Shown: piece by piece, positions 1 to 6,666 of the stretch
Position numbering within the stretch: position 1 is the first letter of the stretch
Layout: each line of letters starts with the position of its first letter
Assembly (NCBI GenBank): GCA_020341875.1
Contig: CP070839.1
Coordinates: 834,637 to 846,195, forward strand
DNA from: Candidatus Zixiibacteriota bacterium
Lineage (GTDB): Bacteria > Zixibacteria > MSB-5A5 > SM1-73
Direction: 5' to 3'
DNA: 11,559 nucleotides
The notes under the pieces: generated by a model
What the model saw: only the letters and a program-made list of their open reading frames with translations
Told to the model about the DNA's origin: nothing
The model's database searches: none
Made by a program: the position numbers and the translations under genes

Positions 1-1
1 G

Positions 2-1111
2 GGAAAGTATGTTCTTTGTCAGTTGAAGGAAAGGGTGAAAAGTCAAAAACTTCCTGCCGTTGACATCGTTGACCTTGCCCAAGAGAGGAAAAATAAAAAC
101 TTTGGTCTTCTCTCCTCGGATCTTGAGTCTCTGCTGAGGGACAGAGCGGATAGGAAGGAGCAGACACTGCTCTTCTTGAATCGCCGGGGTTTTTCCTCGT
201 TCGTCAAATGCCAGGACTGTGGACATATCGAAAAGTGCCCGCGCTGCGATATTACTCTTACCTTCCACCGGAGCGACTACTCCTTAAGATGCCACTATTG
301 CGGCTATCAAAAAGGCGCGCCGAATTTGTGTCCCGGCTGCCGTGGACACAGGTTCATGTATAAAGGAGCAGGAACTCAGAAGATCGAGGAGGAGGTCAAA
401 AAGAATTTCCCCGGCGTCTCGATGGAGCGAATGGACTTGGATACCACGGCCAGGAAAGGTGCGCACCGACGCCTCTTGAGCGATTTTGGCAAGAAGAAGT
501 TCGGGATCCTTTTGGGAACTCAGATGATCACCAGAGGTTTGGACTTTCCCGACGTGACGCTGGTGGGCGTTATCTCCGCCGATTTGGGTCTGGATCTTCC
601 GGATTTCCGCTCGAAGGAGAGAACCTTTCAGCTACTTGCCCAGGTGGCGGGCAGAGCCGGCAGGGGAGAGCGGGAAGGCGAGGTGATCGTTCAGACCTAC
701 TATCCCGAAGAATGGAGCATCAAGCTTGCCGCCTCGCATGACTTCGAGGAGTTCTATCGAATAGAGCTGGAGCAGCGAAGGGACTTGGGCTATCCTCCGT
801 TCAACCATCTGATTCTGATGGTGTTTTCCGGCAGGAGTTTGAAGGAGGTCACCGGGCGTGCTCTGAGTTTTTCTAATGCTATGAAACGAAAGACCACGAG
901 GGAGAAACGGGGACGGTTGGAGATCCTAGGCCCCGCCCCCGCGTCGATCTCTAAGGTGAAGAACCAACATCGGTGGCAGCTTCTGATAAAGACTAAAAAG
1001 GTCTCCGGAGTCGGGGGTCTGATAAGAGAGCTTTTGCAGGACAAGAAAAGTGCAAAAAAGAAGGAAGCAGTCCGTATAAGCGTTAATGTAGACCCCATGG
1101 ATATGCTTTGA
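2..1111 (+). CDS. priA: Primosomal protein N' (PriA helicase), C-terminal part, 5' end outside window
   Basis: PriA is the 3'-5' superfamily 2 DNA helicase that reloads the replisome at stalled forks. The frame is open from base 2, so the gene enters from the left; about 370 residues are visible of a protein usually near 730. Counting from the TTG at 23, all eight zinc-binding cysteines are present in four CxxC pairs (C63/C66, C72/C75, C90/C93, C103/C106), followed by the family-typical GTQKIEEEV. Helicase motif V (GTQMITRGLDFPDV, 166-179) and motif VI (QVAGRAGRG, 207-215) are intact, as is the late family motif LGYPPF. The TTG at 23 is not the true start, because family-like sequence (GKYVLCQ) continues in frame upstream of it. 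The stop is TGA. The HD-domain gene follows after 80 bp on the same strand and could be co-transcribed. The identification is secure. Confidence 0.97.
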   Translation, partial: GKYVLCQLKERVKSQKLPAVDIVDLAQERKNKNFGLLSSDLESLLRDRADRKEQTLLFLNRRGFSSFVKCQDCGHIEKCPRCDITLTFHRSDYSLRCHYCGYQKGAPNLCPGCRGHRFMYKGAGTQKIEEEVKKNFPGVSMERMDLDTTARKGAHRRLLSDFGKKKFGILLGTQMITRGLDFPDVTLVGVISADLGLDLPDFRSKERTFQLLAQVAGRAGRGEREGEVIVQTYYPEEWSIKLAASHDFEEFYRIELEQRRDLGYPPFNHLILMVFSGRSLKEVTGRALSFSNAMKRKTTREKRGRLEILGPAPASISKVKNQHRWQLLIKTKKVSGVGGLIRELLQDKKSAKKKEAVRISVNVDPMDML

Positions 1112-1191
1112 GTCATCAAGTATCGAGAGAAGAGTCCGAACCTTCAAATGGGGGAGTCGATTTAAGGAAAACTCATCTGAGGTAAGAATAG

Positions 1192-1851
1192 ATGATAACG
1201 GTTGAGGATGTCAAAAAGAACGAGCAGGTGAAGATTCTGATAAAGAAGTCGGACGAGATCCTGGGGGTCATCGGGTATACCGAGCACGGTGAGAGGCACG
1301 CCAGCTTGGCTGCCAGCATCGCCTACAACATCCTGGACAGGTTGAAGCATCCCGAGAAACGCGCACATTTGGCCGCCATCGCCGCTTACCTGCACGACAT
1401 CGGAAACGTGATCAACCGTGATTATCATGCCCAGACCGCAGCCCTCCTAGCCCGCTCCATCCTTTCCGAGATGAATATGCCGATGGACGACATCATGGAG
1501 ATCATGGCCGCCATCGGAAACCATGACGAAAAGGATGGTCAACCGGTCTCGGACATCTGTGCAGCAGTGGTCCTGGCCGACAAGTCCGACGTGCACAGTT
1601 CCCGCGTGCGCACCATAGAGGAGATCAAGCAGGATATTCACGATAGGGTGAACTACGCGGCCAAAAGCTCGTTTTTGAGGGTGGATGAGGAGAAGAAGAT
1701 CGTCACGCTGGAGATCAAGATCGATACCTCCATCTCTCAGGTGATGGAATATTTCGAGATCTTCCTGTCGCGAATGCTGGTGTGCCGTCGGGCAGCCGAA
1801 TTCCTGGGACTGAAATTTCAACTGGAGATTAACGGCCAGAGGCTCCTGTAA
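1192..1851 (+). CDS. HD-domain phosphohydrolase-like protein
   Basis: This 219-residue cytoplasmic protein has no signal peptide or membrane segment. It carries the metal-binding pattern of the HD superfamily: H36 in GYTEHGERH (28-36), the HD doublet H68-D69 in YLHDIGN, H111 in GNHDEKDG (109-116), and a final D130 in VVLADKSDVH. These residues normally hold a divalent metal pair or single ion for phosphoester hydrolysis, often on nucleotides or cyclic dinucleotides. The substrate cannot be read from the sequence. The C-terminal third (about 150-219) is a beta-rich and helical tail ending in a dimer-like helix. The ATG is preceded by GAGGT about 8 bases upstream, which supports this start. It sits between priA and purM, but no functional link is proven. 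It is related to HD proteins annotated only as HD domain-containing in many anaerobes. Confidence 0.85.
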   Translation: MITVEDVKKNEQVKILIKKSDEILGVIGYTEHGERHASLAASIAYNILDRLKHPEKRAHLAAIAAYLHDIGNVINRDYHAQTAALLARSILSEMNMPMDDIMEIMAAIGNHDEKDGQPVSDICAAVVLADKSDVHSSRVRTIEEIKQDIHDRVNYAAKSSFLRVDEEKKIVTLEIKIDTSISQVMEYFEIFLSRMLVCRRAAEFLGLKFQLEINGQRLL

Positions 1852-1951
1852 ATCGTTCCCGCACTGACTCTAAGAATCGGACGCAAATCTCACAAGCAGT
1901 TGATTTGAACTGATCTTTACTGAACGCGTAAGAACAACCATTGAGGGCCAA

Positions 1952-2992
1952 ATGAAGAAGAGACTTACCTACAAAACCTCCGGGGTGGATATCTCCGCAG
2001 GGGACCGGGCAACAGAGAGAATCAAAGGCTTGGCCAGGTCGACCTTCACCCCCGGGGTCTTGAAAGGCATAGGGAGCTTCGGAGGGTTCTTTTCCTTGAA
2101 GAAGAACGAATACAAATCTCCCGTTCTGGTTTCCAGCGTTGATTCTGTGGGGAACAAATTGAAAGTCGCTTTCATGTCCGGAAAGCACGACACCGTGGGC
2201 GAGGATCTGGTTAATCACTGCGTGAACGACATACTGGTGCACGGGGCAAAGCCCCTGTTCTTCCTCGATTATATTGGCACCGGAAAGCTTCTCCCGGACG
2301 TGGTAGAACAAATTATCAGAGGTTTGTCCAGAGCATGCAGGAAAACCGGCTGTGCCCTCATCGGTGGCGAGACCGCAGAGCTCCCGGAGTTTTACAGGAA
2401 AGGTGAATACGATCTGGCAGGATGCATTGTCGGGGTGGTGGAGAAACGGAATATCATTGATGGCTCAGGCATCCGGCCGGGAGATCGGATAATAGGACTA
2501 AAGTCGAGCGGGCTTCATACCAACGGCTACTCGCTGGCCCGGAAGGTTCTGTTTCAGAGGGCCCGTTTGGGCGTCAACCGCCATGTGAAGGAATTGAGAA
2601 CGACCGTGGGAAAGGAGCTTCTGAAAGTCCACCGATGCTACTCTCCTTCGATATTTTCCGTTCTGAAGAAGTCCAGGATTAAGGGACTTGCACATATCAC
2701 CGGAGGCGGGATCAGGGGGAATCTCAGGCGCATCCTGCCCAAGAACTGCGATGCCAGGATTGCCGTCGATTCCTGGAGAGTCCCGCCGATATTTGGTCTC
2801 CTTCAGAGACTTGGAAACATAGACAATCGGGAGATGTTCAAGGTATTCAATATGGGAGTCGGGATGATCCTGGTTGTTTCAAAGAAGGACACAGATAGAA
2901 TACTCAACCAGCTTTCCTCACTGAAAGAAACCGCCTACCTGATCGGGGAGATAACTTCTGGGACCTGTAAAGTGAAATTGCTCAACCTCTGA
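1952..2992 (+). CDS. purM: Phosphoribosylformylglycinamidine cyclo-ligase (AIR synthetase)
   Basis: PurM closes the imidazole ring in de novo purine synthesis: FGAM plus ATP gives aminoimidazole ribonucleotide, ADP and phosphate. The protein has 346 residues, the normal length for the family. The N-terminal half shows the family signature YKTSGVDISAGDRA (7-20), the substrate-binding stretch SVDSVGNKLKVA (62-73), the motif HDTVGEDLVNHCVNDI (79-94), and GGETAELPEFY (138-148). The C-terminal half has GDRIIGLKSSGLHTNGYS (177-194) and HITGGGIRGNL (248-258), both typical of PurM. The ATG follows GAGGG within 10 bases. No other purine gene is in the window, so it is not part of a visible pur operon. 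There is no clear promoter in the 100-bp gap upstream, which allows read-through from the HD gene. Nothing is truncated. Confidence 0.97.
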   Translation: MKKRLTYKTSGVDISAGDRATERIKGLARSTFTPGVLKGIGSFGGFFSLKKNEYKSPVLVSSVDSVGNKLKVAFMSGKHDTVGEDLVNHCVNDILVHGAKPLFFLDYIGTGKLLPDVVEQIIRGLSRACRKTGCALIGGETAELPEFYRKGEYDLAGCIVGVVEKRNIIDGSGIRPGDRIIGLKSSGLHTNGYSLARKVLFQRARLGVNRHVKELRTTVGKELLKVHRCYSPSIFSVLKKSRIKGLAHITGGGIRGNLRRILPKNCDARIAVDSWRVPPIFGLLQRLGNIDNREMFKVFNMGVGMILVVSKKDTDRILNQLSSLKETAYLIGEITSGTCKVKLLNL

Positions 2993-3051
2993 AGCTGCTA
3001 CTGATTCTGCAGGGCTGTGAGTGTTTGCCTTATGGTCATCTGCCAACTAGG

Positions 3052-3079
3052 TTGACAGTACCACATCACGCCATATGAT
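3052..3079 (+). promoter_or_regulatory. Candidate sigma-70 type promoter for the intergenic small RNA
   Basis: A perfect -35 box TTGACA (3052-3057) is separated by 16 bases from TATGAT (3074-3079), a 5/6 match to the -10 consensus. Transcription would start near 3087. No gene starts close downstream; instead the transcript would run through two hairpins into a strong terminator at 3211-3246. The call rests on consensus matching only. Confidence 0.55.
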
Positions 3080-3091
3080 CACATTTAGTAA

Positions 3092-3121
3092 CCCTCCCTG
3101 ACCCTCCCTTATCAGGGAGGG
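3092..3121 (+). repeat. Tandem 10-mer with two competing hairpins
   Basis: Two near-identical 10-base units (ACCCTCCCTG and ACCCTCCCTT, 3091-3110) are followed by one complementary arm at 3112-3121. That arm pairs over 10 bp with 3092-3101, leaving a 10-base loop. Alternatively its last seven bases pair with 3102-3108, leaving a 6-base loop. The two structures exclude each other. This lies at the 5' end of the candidate small RNA. Confidence 0.7.
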
Positions 3122-3210
3122 AACCGGTCTTGCTCCCTAACAGGCAAGAACAGAAGTCATGCGTATGAGATTAGAGTGTTGACGACTATCAGGCGGACCC
3201 AAGGTGTTTG

Positions 3211-3246
3211 AACCAGCACCTAACTCAAGCTAGGTGCTGGTTTCTT
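3211..3246 (+). terminator. Intrinsic terminator with perfect 12-bp stem
   Basis: AACCAGCACCTA (3211-3222) is perfectly complementary to TAGGTGCTGGTT (3231-3242) across an 8-base loop, and is followed by a short T-rich run (the stem-end TTT, then CTTTA). It would end transcription from the 3052 promoter, and any read-through from purM, before the rubrerythrin promoter at 3295. An upstream AGGTG (3202-3206) could pair with CACCT (3217-3221) and weaken the terminator, but that pairing is only 5 bp. Confidence 0.75.
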
Positions 3247-3294
3247 TAGGCCCAGGGAACATCACTGTTCCCCAAGCTCAGATTCGTATCAAAC

Positions 3295-3322
3295 TTGACA
3301 AGGTGAATATTGCGTCTATATT
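3295..3322 (+). promoter_or_regulatory. Promoter of the rubrerythrin pair
   Basis: A perfect -35 TTGACA (3295-3300) with a 16-base spacer leads to TATATT (3317-3322, 5/6 match). The predicted start near 3329 gives a 5' leader of about 30 bases that contains the ribosome site AGGAGA at 3348-3353. It lies just after the terminator at 3211-3246, so the downstream genes form a separate transcription unit. No operator for a peroxide or iron regulator is evident. Confidence 0.65.
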
Positions 3323-3359
3323 AATAACGTGCGAACCCGCCAGTCAGAGGAGAAGGATA

Positions 3360-3875
3360 ATGGACAAAAAGGAGCAGCTCCTGAAGGTAGTGAAAAACGC
3401 CATCCGCGTGGAATATGACGGTTATCAATTCTATCGTTTGGCGGAAGAGAAGACCTCAGACGCGAAAGGAAAGGAGGTCTTCGCCTCTTTAGCTAAGGAC
3501 GAGACCAACCACATGCAGATACTAAAGGGTCTGTATCAGAGCGTGAAAGAGGAAGGGGAGTTCCGGTTTGACGAGGTGAAGGAGATCAAGAGCATTCTCG
3601 AGACCACCTCAGAAAGTCCTATCTTCTCCAAGGAGTTCAAGGGAAGGTTGGACAACAGCCATTTCGAGATGACCGCGCTGTCTGTCGGAATCCTTCTGGA
3701 GAAAAACTCCATTGAATTCTATAAGAAGTCGGCCCAGGAGACTGAAAAGGAAGACGTGAAAGAGCTCTTCAACTATCTGGCCGCCTGGGAGGGAGAGCAC
3801 CTGAGGGCTTTGGTGAACCAGCAGAAGTTTCTGCAGGAGGATTACTGGACCGAGGCGAGGTTCTATCCGTTTTAG
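3360..3875 (+). CDS. Rubrerythrin-like ferritin-fold diiron protein (paralog 1, acidic loop)
   Basis: The product has 171 residues and a four-helix ferritin-like fold with a complete duplicated diiron ligand set: E18 in VEYDGYQFY, E48xxH51 in DETNH, E114 in LEKNSIEFY, and E144xxH147 in WEGEH. Rubrerythrins reduce hydrogen peroxide in anaerobes. No C-terminal rubredoxin domain (CxxC pairs) is present, so electrons must come from another protein, or the role is iron or peroxide handling of another kind. The loop between helices 2 and 3 (61-87) is strongly acidic. The start chosen is the ATG at 3360, with AGGAGA about 7 bases upstream and a promoter ending at 3322; an in-frame TTG at 3234 lies upstream of that promoter and is rejected. 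A paralog follows after 68 bp. Confidence 0.88.
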   Translation: MDKKEQLLKVVKNAIRVEYDGYQFYRLAEEKTSDAKGKEVFASLAKDETNHMQILKGLYQSVKEEGEFRFDEVKEIKSILETTSESPIFSKEFKGRLDNSHFEMTALSVGILLEKNSIEFYKKSAQETEKEDVKELFNYLAAWEGEHLRALVNQQKFLQEDYWTEARFYPF

Positions 3876-3943
3876 ATTTCGGACGTTCACGGGCGCGAAA
3901 GTTCTGACTCAGATCAAGTACGCCAAAAGAAAAGGGAGAAGAC

Positions 3944-4432
3944 ATGCTGGAGAAACCGGCAGGACTACTGAAGGTTATCAAAGAAGCGATCAACGTGGAA
4001 AGGGATGGGTATCATTTTTACCAAACGGCAGCCGGAAAGACCAAGGATGTCAAGGGGAAAACCGTGTTTCGCTCGCTGGCGCAGGATGAGTTGGATCACA
4101 GCAGCGTGTTGGAGGGGTTGCAGCATGCGATCAAGACCAAGACCAAGTTCAAGTTCACGCGGAAAGGGCACGGGAAGAAATCCGCTGTAAGATCCAAAAA
4201 CCCCATCTTCTCCGCTGGATTCAAGAGCAAGATTAAGGAAGATCATTTCGAGCTATCTGCTCTGCGTATAGGTCAACTCCTGGAGAGAAACTCGATGGAG
4301 TTCTACAGCAAGCATGCCAACAGGAGCAAGAATAGGGATTTGAAAGCGCTCTTCAATTTCCTGTTCGAATGGGAGAAAGACCACCTGAAGGCCCTGGTTC
4401 AGCAGGAGCGCTTCTTGAAGGGTAAGCTCTAG
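3944..4432 (+). CDS. Rubrerythrin-like ferritin-fold diiron protein (paralog 2, basic loop)
   Basis: This 162-residue paralog of the upstream gene aligns with it nearly end to end. It keeps all diiron ligands: E19 in VERDGYHFY, E49xxH52 in DELDH, E114 in LERNSMEFY, and E144xxH147 in WEKDH. As in paralog 1 there is no rubredoxin domain. The striking difference is the helix 2-3 loop (61-87). Here it carries ten Lys/Arg, two His and no acidic residue, whereas paralog 1 has eight acidic residues in the same stretch. The two may therefore pair with each other, or bind different partners such as nucleic acid or a redox protein; this is inference. The ATG has GGGAG upstream. It is most likely co-transcribed with paralog 1 from the promoter at 3295. 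The protein ends about nine residues earlier than its paralog. Confidence 0.87.
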   Translation: MLEKPAGLLKVIKEAINVERDGYHFYQTAAGKTKDVKGKTVFRSLAQDELDHSSVLEGLQHAIKTKTKFKFTRKGHGKKSAVRSKNPIFSAGFKSKIKEDHFELSALRIGQLLERNSMEFYSKHANRSKNRDLKALFNFLFEWEKDHLKALVQQERFLKGKL

Positions 4433-4466
4433 GTTCAGAAACGATCAAACTGTTTAATCTCCGAAC

Positions 4467-4481
4467 GCAGAGAATCTCTGC
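4467..4481. repeat. Short perfect palindrome before the GTPase gene
   Basis: GCAGAGA and TCTCTGC flank a single central A, giving a 15-base palindrome in the 76-bp gap between paralog 2 and the GTPase gene. It could be a protein-binding site or a small mRNA hairpin. There is no T-run, so it is not a typical terminator. Confidence 0.4.
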
Positions 4482-4508
4482 ATCTCTCAATCCGGGAGTG
4501 GAGTCGGT

Positions 4509-5498
4509 ATGCCGGCCAATCTACCGCCCCAGTATTACGAAACCGAGAAGAGATACCGAGCGGCCAAGGATCCGCAGGAGAAGCTGAGGATTTTGCATGA
4601 GCTGTTCTCCATCATGCCCAAACATAAGGGCACCGATAAGCTGCAGGCGGACGTAAAGTCCAAAATCTCCAGGCTCAAGAAAGAAATTCAGCAGAAGAAG
4701 ACAGCCGGCAGAAGGGGCGATCAGTTCTATGTAGAAAAGGAAGGCGCGGCTCAGGTGGTGCTGACCGGTCCTGCCAATGCCGGAAAATCCCAGATCTTAG
4801 CTTCCCTCACCAACGCCACCCCTGAGGTTGCCGCCTATCCATACAGCACCGTCAAACCGCTCTGCGGAATGATGCCGTTTGAGAATATTCAGATTCAACT
4901 GGTAGACACGCCTCCCATCGCTGCCGAACACATGGAGCCCTGGCTGGCAGGAATCGTGCGCAACTGCGACCTGGTGCTGCTCGTGGTGGATCTGGGCTCG
5001 GAGACCATGGCGGAAAAGATCGAGGCTGTGCTCGGGAAGCTGGAAGGATACAAAATAATCCTGGAACGCGAGGAAGGAGACGTCAATCCGGCGGACGGAA
5101 TAGCCCACAAGAAGACCGTCATTCTGGGCAATAAGAGCGATCTACCGCTTTTCGAGACCAACCTGGATGTCCTGAAGGAATCCTACGGAGACAGGCTCCC
5201 CATCTTTCACATATCCGCCCAAGAGAAGGCCAACCTGGAAGAACTGAAGCGTTATATATTCGATACACTACAGATTCTGAGAGTCTACACAAAGACCCCC
5301 GGCAAAAAGGCGGATTACGAGGACCCGGTGATCATGAAGGTAGGCAGTACACTTCTGGATGCTGCCAGAGAAATCCACAAGGATTTTGCCCGGGGCTTGA
5401 AATTCGCACGGGTCTGGGGTGAAGGGGTTTTCGACGGCCAGATGGTGCAAAAGGATTTCATCCTGAAGGATGGGCACGTTGTAGAGTTTCATCTTTGA
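4509..5498 (+). CDS. OBG/DRG-family GTPase with C-terminal TGS domain
   Basis: This 329-residue cytoplasmic GTP-binding protein has a helical, charged N-terminal region (about 1-70). The G domain follows with G1 GPANAGKS (87-94), a G2 region at YPYSTVKP (110-117), G3 DTPP (133-136), G4 NKSD (208-211) and G5 SA (236-237). The last 75 residues (about 257-329) form a TGS domain (VYTKTPGKK, then the ending DGHVVEFHL), as in DRG, Obg and ThrRS proteins, which often act with ribosomes or RNA. The order G domain then TGS, with no glycine-rich Obg fold at the N terminus, fits the DRG-like branch rather than ObgE. GGAG lies 5 bases before the ATG. It follows the rubrerythrin pair by 76 bp with no promoter seen, so it may be in the same unit. 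Its cellular target is unknown. Confidence 0.9.
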   Translation: MPANLPPQYYETEKRYRAAKDPQEKLRILHELFSIMPKHKGTDKLQADVKSKISRLKKEIQQKKTAGRRGDQFYVEKEGAAQVVLTGPANAGKSQILASLTNATPEVAAYPYSTVKPLCGMMPFENIQIQLVDTPPIAAEHMEPWLAGIVRNCDLVLLVVDLGSETMAEKIEAVLGKLEGYKIILEREEGDVNPADGIAHKKTVILGNKSDLPLFETNLDVLKESYGDRLPIFHISAQEKANLEELKRYIFDTLQILRVYTKTPGKKADYEDPVIMKVGSTLLDAAREIHKDFARGLKFARVWGEGVFDGQMVQKDFILKDGHVVEFHL

Positions 5499-5589
5499 GA
5501 ATGAATTCTCTGCCTTCCATCAGTTAACCAACCTCTCTCATCTCCTCTCTCTGTTAGCTTCGCCAACATCGGGCTTCTCCAAAAACCTG

Positions 5590-5617
5590 TTGACATTTAA
5601 CCTCGTGGCGGTATCTT
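5590..5617 (+). promoter_or_regulatory. Candidate promoter for the exported-protein block
   Basis: A perfect -35 TTGACA (5590-5595) with a 16-base spacer precedes TATCTT (5612-5617), a weaker 4/6 match. The expected start near 5624 leaves a leader of about 38 bases to the ATG at 5662. It sits in the 163-bp gap after the GTPase gene, which otherwise holds a pyrimidine-rich stretch (5529-5553). Confidence 0.45.
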
Positions 5618-5661
5618 CCTTCTGTGACATAACGTGTTCTAACTGTCAAAAAGGGAGCGAC

Positions 5662-6096
5662 ATGTCTAAGCAGATTTATCTGTTTCTTTTTATCTTGATT
5701 CCGCTCTTAGTATTTGAGTGCAGCAAGTCCCCCAGTCCCAGAGTGATGGTGATGGATTTCATCGAGGCGGTGAACACGGCGGATACCGCATCGCTGGAAA
5801 TGTATCTTGACCTGGAGAGATTCACCCAGGAGAAGGTGAAGGAACTCCCAGACAGCATCAGAGCTGAGGTCTTCTCTGAAGTCAAAGAACAGCTCCGACA
5901 GAACTTCCTGGGAAGCGGCGGCACGCGCCTGAGGTGGCAGAACAAAATGATTGTGGTGAACAAGGAGGAGATCGAGGGCGAACATGCCCTGGTGGAAGTC
6001 ACCTTTGTGGATCAAAAGACCGGCATAACGGAGTATACCAAGGCGAGACTGTACAAGAAAGAAGACCGGTGGTGGATTTACTACATCAAGGATTGA
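5662..6096 (+). CDS. Exported small protein, NTF2/DUF4878-like
   Basis: This 144-residue protein has an N-terminal hydrophobic segment (residues about 5-18) ending in a cysteine at residue 20 (VFEC). The cysteine suggests a lipoprotein, but Glu at -1 is not a normal lipobox residue, so lipidation is doubtful. The rest looks like a small NTF2/cystatin-type fold: an opening helix with VMDFIEAVNTADTASLEMYL, then a beta-rich end with ITEYTKARLYKKEDRWWIYYI. This resembles the DUF4878 pattern of secreted proteins with no known activity. The ATG at 5662 has GGGAG just upstream; an in-frame TTG at 5590 is the -35 box of the promoter, so it is not used as the start. A hairpin spans the stop codon. The function is unknown. 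Confidence 0.75.
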   Translation: MSKQIYLFLFILIPLLVFECSKSPSPRVMVMDFIEAVNTADTASLEMYLDLERFTQEKVKELPDSIRAEVFSEVKEQLRQNFLGSGGTRLRWQNKMIVVNKEEIEGEHALVEVTFVDQKTGITEYTKARLYKKEDRWWIYYIKD

Positions 6097-6114
6097 GGAA
6101 GCGAGTCCTCAATC
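6091..6114 (+). other. Perfect 9-bp hairpin spanning the stop codon
   Basis: GATTGAGGA (6091-6099) and TCCTCAATC (6106-6114) pair perfectly around a 6-base loop. The left arm includes the TGA stop of the preceding gene. No T-run follows, so it is either a factor-assisted terminator or an element that stabilises the 3' end of the message. Confidence 0.6.
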
Positions 6115-6213
6115 TCGACCCTCGTGCGCCTGCACCTTGTCTCCTCCATCTCTCTACAGTATGAGGAGAAAAGAGTGGTTTCAAGATCATGGAACAATGA
6201 AGGGCAGTGGAGA

Positions 6214-6606
6214 ATGCGCATTTCACTTTATCGCAAGTTTTCCCAGTATCTCTTGGTCCCTTGCTTAGCTCTGCTTGTCTGGGGGTGCCAGCCGGAAGAG
6301 GATAAACATGTAGACATCGACTATTATGTGGTCAACACTCGTCCAGATGAGATTCTGGTGAAAGAGAGAGACACCTCCAATGGGATCGTAGGGTTCTTCT
6401 TAGACTCCGGAGAGACTTACCATTTTGCTTACTACGGAAATATGTCTTTCAGAGTCATGGACGATGATCCTCACGGTGTTCATATAATCTTTGATTTCTA
6501 CGCATCCGGCGATGATGCAAGTTTTACTGAGTATATTGGTTACTGCGAATTTGCCGGAGAACTTGATGAGAACTATGCGTGCGTGGAGACCTGTTTTGTT
6601 CGCTGA
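6214..6606 (+). CDS. Small probable lipoprotein of unknown function
   Basis: The product has 130 residues. A basic N terminus (MRISLYRK) and a hydrophobic stretch lead to LLVWGC with the cysteine at residue 25. Gly at -1 fits a lipobox while Trp at -2 is unusual. Gln follows the cysteine, which would favour the outer membrane in a Lol-type system. The mature part is acidic, rich in aromatic residues and beta-prone (DIDYYVVNTRPDE, FAYYGNMSFRVMDDD), with a cluster of three cysteines near the C terminus (CEF, then ACVETC). I do not recognise a family. The ATG at 6214 was chosen because it places the signal at the N terminus. An earlier in-frame GTG at 6124 would put 30 polar residues before the signal. 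The ribosome site is ambiguous: AGGG about 9 bases upstream, or GGAG almost touching the start. Confidence 0.65.
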   Translation: MRISLYRKFSQYLLVPCLALLVWGCQPEEDKHVDIDYYVVNTRPDEILVKERDTSNGIVGFFLDSGETYHFAYYGNMSFRVMDDDPHGVHIIFDFYASGDDASFTEYIGYCEFAGELDENYACVETCFVR

Positions 6607-6666
6607 ACCAGTTCCAATCTTCATCCCGAGCTTGAATCCGGTTGGAATTCATAACTGAAATTGACC

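Larger units (their letters stand above)
3087..3246 (+). ncRNA. Candidate small RNA of about 160 nt, family unknown
   Basis: No protein gene is visible between the purM stop and 3360. The segment is framed by a good promoter (3052-3079) and an intrinsic terminator (3211-3246), which is the layout of an independent small RNA. Inside are a G/C-rich hairpin at 3092-3121, a 6-bp hairpin at 3128-3133/3144-3149 with a 10-base loop, and the 12-bp terminator hairpin. The only short reading frame inside encodes about 7 residues without a convincing ribosome site. I do not recognise a 6S, SRP, RNase P or known riboswitch core. Because the rubrerythrin gene has its own promoter after the terminator, a stand-alone RNA is more likely than a leader, but an attenuated leader is the main alternative. 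Confidence 0.4.

Noticed and set aside
1900..1928. Possible promoter before purM (TTGATT at 1900)
   Set aside because: No acceptable -10 box lies 16-18 bases downstream.
3159..3182. Seven-codon leader peptide frame (MRMRLEC) before the terminator
   Set aside because: There is no convincing ribosome site and no run of regulatory codons; such short frames are expected by chance.
3087..3246. 6S, SRP or known riboswitch identity for the candidate RNA
   Set aside because: The ends do not pair as in 6S RNA, and I see no SRP-type GGUCAGG/AGCAG core and no familiar riboswitch core.
3234..3359. In-frame TTG extension of the first rubrerythrin
   Set aside because: It would start inside the terminator hairpin and run across the TTGACA/TATATT promoter. 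The ATG at 3360 has a good ribosome site and matches the length of the paralog.
5590..5661. In-frame TTG extension of the NTF2-like exported protein
   Set aside because: The TTG is the -35 box of a candidate promoter, and the extension would bury the signal peptide behind 24 residues.
6124..6213. GTG extension of the small lipoprotein-like gene
   Set aside because: It adds 30 mostly polar residues before the signal peptide and has no ribosome site.
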